Assembly (NCBI GenBank): GCA_007130585.1
Contig: SLSE01000025.1
Span: 1-7,717 of the forward strand
DNA from: Syntrophomonadaceae bacterium
Lineage (GTDB): Bacteria > Bacillota > Dethiobacteria > DTU022
Length of the DNA stretch: 7,717 nucleotides
Direction: 5' to 3'
Positions within the stretch are counted from its first letter, which is position 1. Each line of letters starts with the position of its first letter. Made by a program: the position numbers and the translations under genes. The notes beneath the pieces are model-generated. The model did no database searches. It was not told where the DNA came from and saw nothing but the letters and a program-made list of their open reading frames with translations. This document shows, in pieces, positions 5,661 through 7,717 of the stretch.

Positions 5661-6389
5661 TTGAAAAAAGGCGAGTTCATGTACGAGGGTAAAGCCAAGA
5701 AGATTTTTAAGACCGATGACCCGTCCCTGGTGATAGTGGAATTTAAGGATGATGCCACCGCCTTCGACGGGGTTAAGAAAGACAAACTGGCCGACAAGGG
5801 GATTTTAAACAACCGCCTCTCGTCGATTTTTTTTGAATACCTGGAAAACCAGGGAATTGAAACCCACTATGAAAAAACACTCAGCGAGCGGGAGATGCTG
5901 GTTAAAGCGTTGAATATTATTCCGGTTGAAGTAATCGTGCGCAATATTGCCGCCGGCAGTCTTTCCAAGCGGCTCGGGATACCGGAAGGGACTGTAATGA
6001 AGTCAACCGTAATCGAGTTTTCCCTGAAAGACGATGCTCTGCACGACCCGATGATCAACCATTACCACATCTACGCCATGGAACTGGCTACCGCCGCAGA
6101 AATGGAGCAGATCGAAAAAGCGGCCCTCAGGATTAACGAGCTGCTTGTTCCTTACCTGAAAGGAAAGGGCCTGGTCCTGGTTGATTTCAAGCTGGAATTC
6201 GGCCGCCATGACGGTATGATCCTGCTCGGGGACGAGATTTCGCCCGACACCTGCCGGTTCTGGGACAGCTCCAGCGGCGAAAAGCTGGATAAAGACCGCT
6301 TCCGCCGCGATATGGGCGGGGTTGTCGAGGCCTACCGGGAAGTTTTGCGCCGCCTGGAAGGAGGCGGAAGCGCTGGAGTGGAAAGCTAA
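5661..6389 (+). CDS. purC: SAICAR synthetase (phosphoribosylaminoimidazole-succinocarboxamide synthase)
   Basis: This 242-aa ATP-dependent ligase joins aspartate to CAIR. Visible are MYEGKAKKIF (7-16, nucleotide-binding start), PVEVIVRNIAAGSLSKR (88-104), DFKLEFG (175-181) and GDEISPDTCRFWD (190-202), all standard PurC motifs. I chose TTG at 5661 because GGGAGG (5647-5652) sits 8 nt upstream and the product then starts MKKGEFMYEGKAKK like its relatives; an ATG at 5679 is the alternative. An upstream in-frame extension to 5526 would overlap the end of purB and adds no family sequence. A 40-nt gap after purB holds only the ribosome site. The last codons (GGGSAGVES) are not conserved and contain the purS ribosome site. 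Confidence 0.96.
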   Translation: MKKGEFMYEGKAKKIFKTDDPSLVIVEFKDDATAFDGVKKDKLADKGILNNRLSSIFFEYLENQGIETHYEKTLSEREMLVKALNIIPVEVIVRNIAAGSLSKRLGIPEGTVMKSTVIEFSLKDDALHDPMINHYHIYAMELATAAEMEQIEKAALRINELLVPYLKGKGLVLVDFKLEFGRHDGMILLGDEISPDTCRFWDSSSGEKLDKDRFRRDMGGVVEAYREVLRRLEGGGSAGVES

Positions 6390-6390
6390 G

Positions 6391-6630
6391 GTGGAAGTTG
6401 TGCTCAAGCAAGCGGTGCTCGACCCGCAGGGGGCCGCTGTTGAAAATTCCCTGAAAGCGCTCGGCTACGACCGGGTGAGCGGGGTGCGGGTCGGTAAATA
6501 TATTGAACTGAACCTGGAGGCGGACAGCCGGGAAGAAGCGGCTTTAAAGGTTGAAGAGATGTCGCGCCGCCTGCTCAGCAACCCGGTGATAGAAGATTTC
6601 AGCTACACGCTGCAGGAGGCCGGGGTATGA
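6391..6630 (+). CDS. purS: FGAM synthase, PurS subunit
   Basis: PurS is a small dimeric subunit (79 aa from this start) that links the PurQ glutaminase to the small-type PurL in formylglycinamidine ribonucleotide synthase. Visible are VLKQAVLDPQGAAVENSLK (around 4-22), VRVGKYIEL (32-40) and the C-terminal LLSNPVIEDFSY, all typical. The start is uncertain. GTG at 6391 is the first ordinary start codon and lies just past the purC stop, but it cuts the first beta strand, which in relatives includes the residues encoded upstream as WKAK. A CTG at 6373 sits 8 nt after a strong AAGGAGG (6358-6364) and would give an 85-aa protein of normal length. A TTG at 6322 is also in frame but overlaps purC deeply. 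The stop overlaps the purQ start (ATGA). Confidence 0.9.
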   Translation: MEVVLKQAVLDPQGAAVENSLKALGYDRVSGVRVGKYIELNLEADSREEAALKVEEMSRRLLSNPVIEDFSYTLQEAGV

Positions 6631-7331
6631 AATTTGGCGTAATCGTCTTTCCCGGTTCAAACTGCGACCTCGATGCCTATCACCTGGTGCGCGATGTCCT
6701 GAAGCAGCCTGTTGAATATATTTACTACAATGAAACGAGCCTCGGGCAGTGCGACGTGATTATCCTGCCCGGAGGGTTTACATACGGAGATTATCTCCGT
6801 TCCGGGGCGATTGCCCGCTTCAGCCCGGTTATGCCTGCCGTGGCTGATTTTGCCGATCGGGGCGGGGCGGTGCTGGGTATCTGCAACGGCTTCCAGGTCC
6901 TGACCGAAGCGGGCCTGCTGCCCGGGGCCCTCTACCGTAACGACAATCTCCAGTTCCGCTGCGAGCAGGTATTTGTCCGCGTTGACAACAACAGCCTGCC
7001 CTTTACCCGTTCGGCTTCCCTGGGCAAAGTTCTCGAGATGCCGATCGCTCACGGAGACGGCAATTATTATGCCCCGCCTGCCCTGCTGCGGGAAATGGAA
7101 GCCGGCGGCCAGGTTGTTTTCCGCTACACTGATCATAACGGCGATGTTACTTCTGCTGCCAACCCGAACGGTTCGGTGGACAACATCGCCGGGGTCTGCA
7201 ACAAAAACGGTAACGTGGTCGGCCTGATGCCTCACCCGGAAAGGGCCGGTGAAAAAATTCTCGGCTCCCGGCACGGCCTGATTATATTCAAATCAATTGT
7301 AAGCTATTTTCTGGACCGGGAGGTGTTTTAA
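6627..7331 (+). CDS. purQ: FGAM synthase, PurQ glutaminase subunit
   Basis: This 234-aa class I glutamine amidotransferase releases ammonia from glutamine for PurL. The nucleophile C86 lies in VLGICNGFQVL, and the partner H203 and E205 lie in LMPHPERA, so the triad is intact. FPGSNCDLDA (8-17) and LPGGFTYGDYLRSGA (47-61, oxyanion region) are typical of PurQ. The length equals the usual 225-235 residues. The ATG at 6627 overlaps the purS stop, and GCAGGAGG (6612-6619) lies upstream inside purS, indicating coupled translation. Its position between purS and purL fits the three-part enzyme. Confidence 0.97.
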   Translation: MKFGVIVFPGSNCDLDAYHLVRDVLKQPVEYIYYNETSLGQCDVIILPGGFTYGDYLRSGAIARFSPVMPAVADFADRGGAVLGICNGFQVLTEAGLLPGALYRNDNLQFRCEQVFVRVDNNSLPFTRSASLGKVLEMPIAHGDGNYYAPPALLREMEAGGQVVFRYTDHNGDVTSAANPNGSVDNIAGVCNKNGNVVGLMPHPERAGEKILGSRHGLIIFKSIVSYFLDREVF

Positions 7332-7717
7332 GTGGCTGAGCAAAAAATATGGCGGCAGCTCGGCCTGACCGACCGGGAATATGAACTGATTGTCGGGCAG
7401 CTGGGCCGCGAGCCCAATGAAGTAGAGCTGAACATGTACAGCGTGATGTGGTCCGAACACTGCTGTTATAAACACTCCCTTTCCGCCTTAAAGCTGTTTC
7501 CCACCGGCGGGGAGCGCGTGATCCAGGGCCCGGGCGAAAATGCCGGGGTGGTAGATATCGGAGACGGCTGGGCGGCGGTTTTTAAAATTGAAAGCCATAA
7601 CCATCCCTCGGCCGTCGAACCGTACCAGGGCGCGGCAACGGGGATCGGCGGTATCCTGCGCGACATCTATACCATGGGCGCGCAGCCGGTCGCCTTCCTG
7701 AACTCCCTGCGCTTCGG
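7332..7717 (+). CDS. purL: FGAM synthase, PurL subunit (N-terminal part, cut by window end)
   Basis: This is the catalytic subunit that makes FGAM from FGAR, ATP and the ammonia delivered by PurQ. Only the first 128 codons of an expected 730-750 are present; the frame is open to the end of the window with no frameshift. The GTG at 7332 directly follows the purQ stop, with GGGAGGTG (7317-7324) upstream. Visible are SVMWSEHCCYKHS (37-49), FPTGGERVIQGPGENAGVVD (56-75), and ESHNHPSAVEPYQGAATG (87-104), with the invariant His and Glu residues around the ATP/FGAR site. The short N-terminus before VMWSEHC identifies the small, PurS/PurQ-dependent type. EHCCYK instead of the common EHCSYK is a mild substitution. 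Confidence 0.97.
   Translation, partial: MAEQKIWRQLGLTDREYELIVGQLGREPNEVELNMYSVMWSEHCCYKHSLSALKLFPTGGERVIQGPGENAGVVDIGDGWAAVFKIESHNHPSAVEPYQGAATGIGGILRDIYTMGAQPVAFLNSLRF

Overview
The window looks like a chromosomal segment of a low-to-mid GC Firmicute, most likely a clostridial-type anaerobe (Thermoanaerobacterales / Peptococcaceae-like). The reasons are AAGGAGG-type ribosome binding sites, common TTG and GTG starts, a T-box leader, a ykkC-type riboswitch, and Pur proteins that resemble the Bacillus/Clostridium versions in the pur(E)BCSQL order. No mobile elements, CRISPR arrays, tRNAs or rRNAs were seen.

Left part (1-1831, minus strand): a single-gene unit for a TrpB2-type tryptophan synthase beta chain. 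It has a near-consensus sigma-A promoter (1803-1831) and a roughly 320-nt T-box leader with a UGG (Trp) specifier and its own leader terminator. The gene (89-1447) ends at a strong hairpin (37-78) that can terminate transcription from both sides. No trpA or other trp gene is visible, which suggests indole salvage switched on when uncharged tRNA-Trp accumulates.

Middle (1832-2312): a divergent control region. On the plus strand, a weak-consensus promoter leads into a ykkC-family subtype 2 riboswitch (about 2041-2155), best read as a PRPP aptamer. An overlapping terminator hairpin (2151-2194) follows.

Right part (2313-7717, plus strand): a purine operon that runs off the window: an AzgA/PbuG-type purine base permease, purE, purB, purC, purS, purQ and the first 128 codons of purL. 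From purE on the genes are tightly packed (TTGA and ATGA overlaps, 0-40 nt gaps). The products carry out AIR carboxylation (PurE), SAICAR synthesis (PurC), adenylosuccinate/SAICAR lyase (PurB) and the PurS-PurQ-PurL FGAM synthase. Under the expected ON-switch logic, high PRPP would favour readthrough into both uptake and de novo synthesis.

The least explained DNA is the 195-nt gap between the permease and purE, which holds two adjacent perfect 11-bp inverted repeats matching no RNA family I recognise. Other points of interest are a PurE with a variant active-site motif and no purK beside it, an uncertain (possibly CTG) purS start, a T-box whose acceptor-binding bulge fits tRNA-Trp imperfectly, and a short duplicated segment shared by the riboswitch and the DNA upstream of it.
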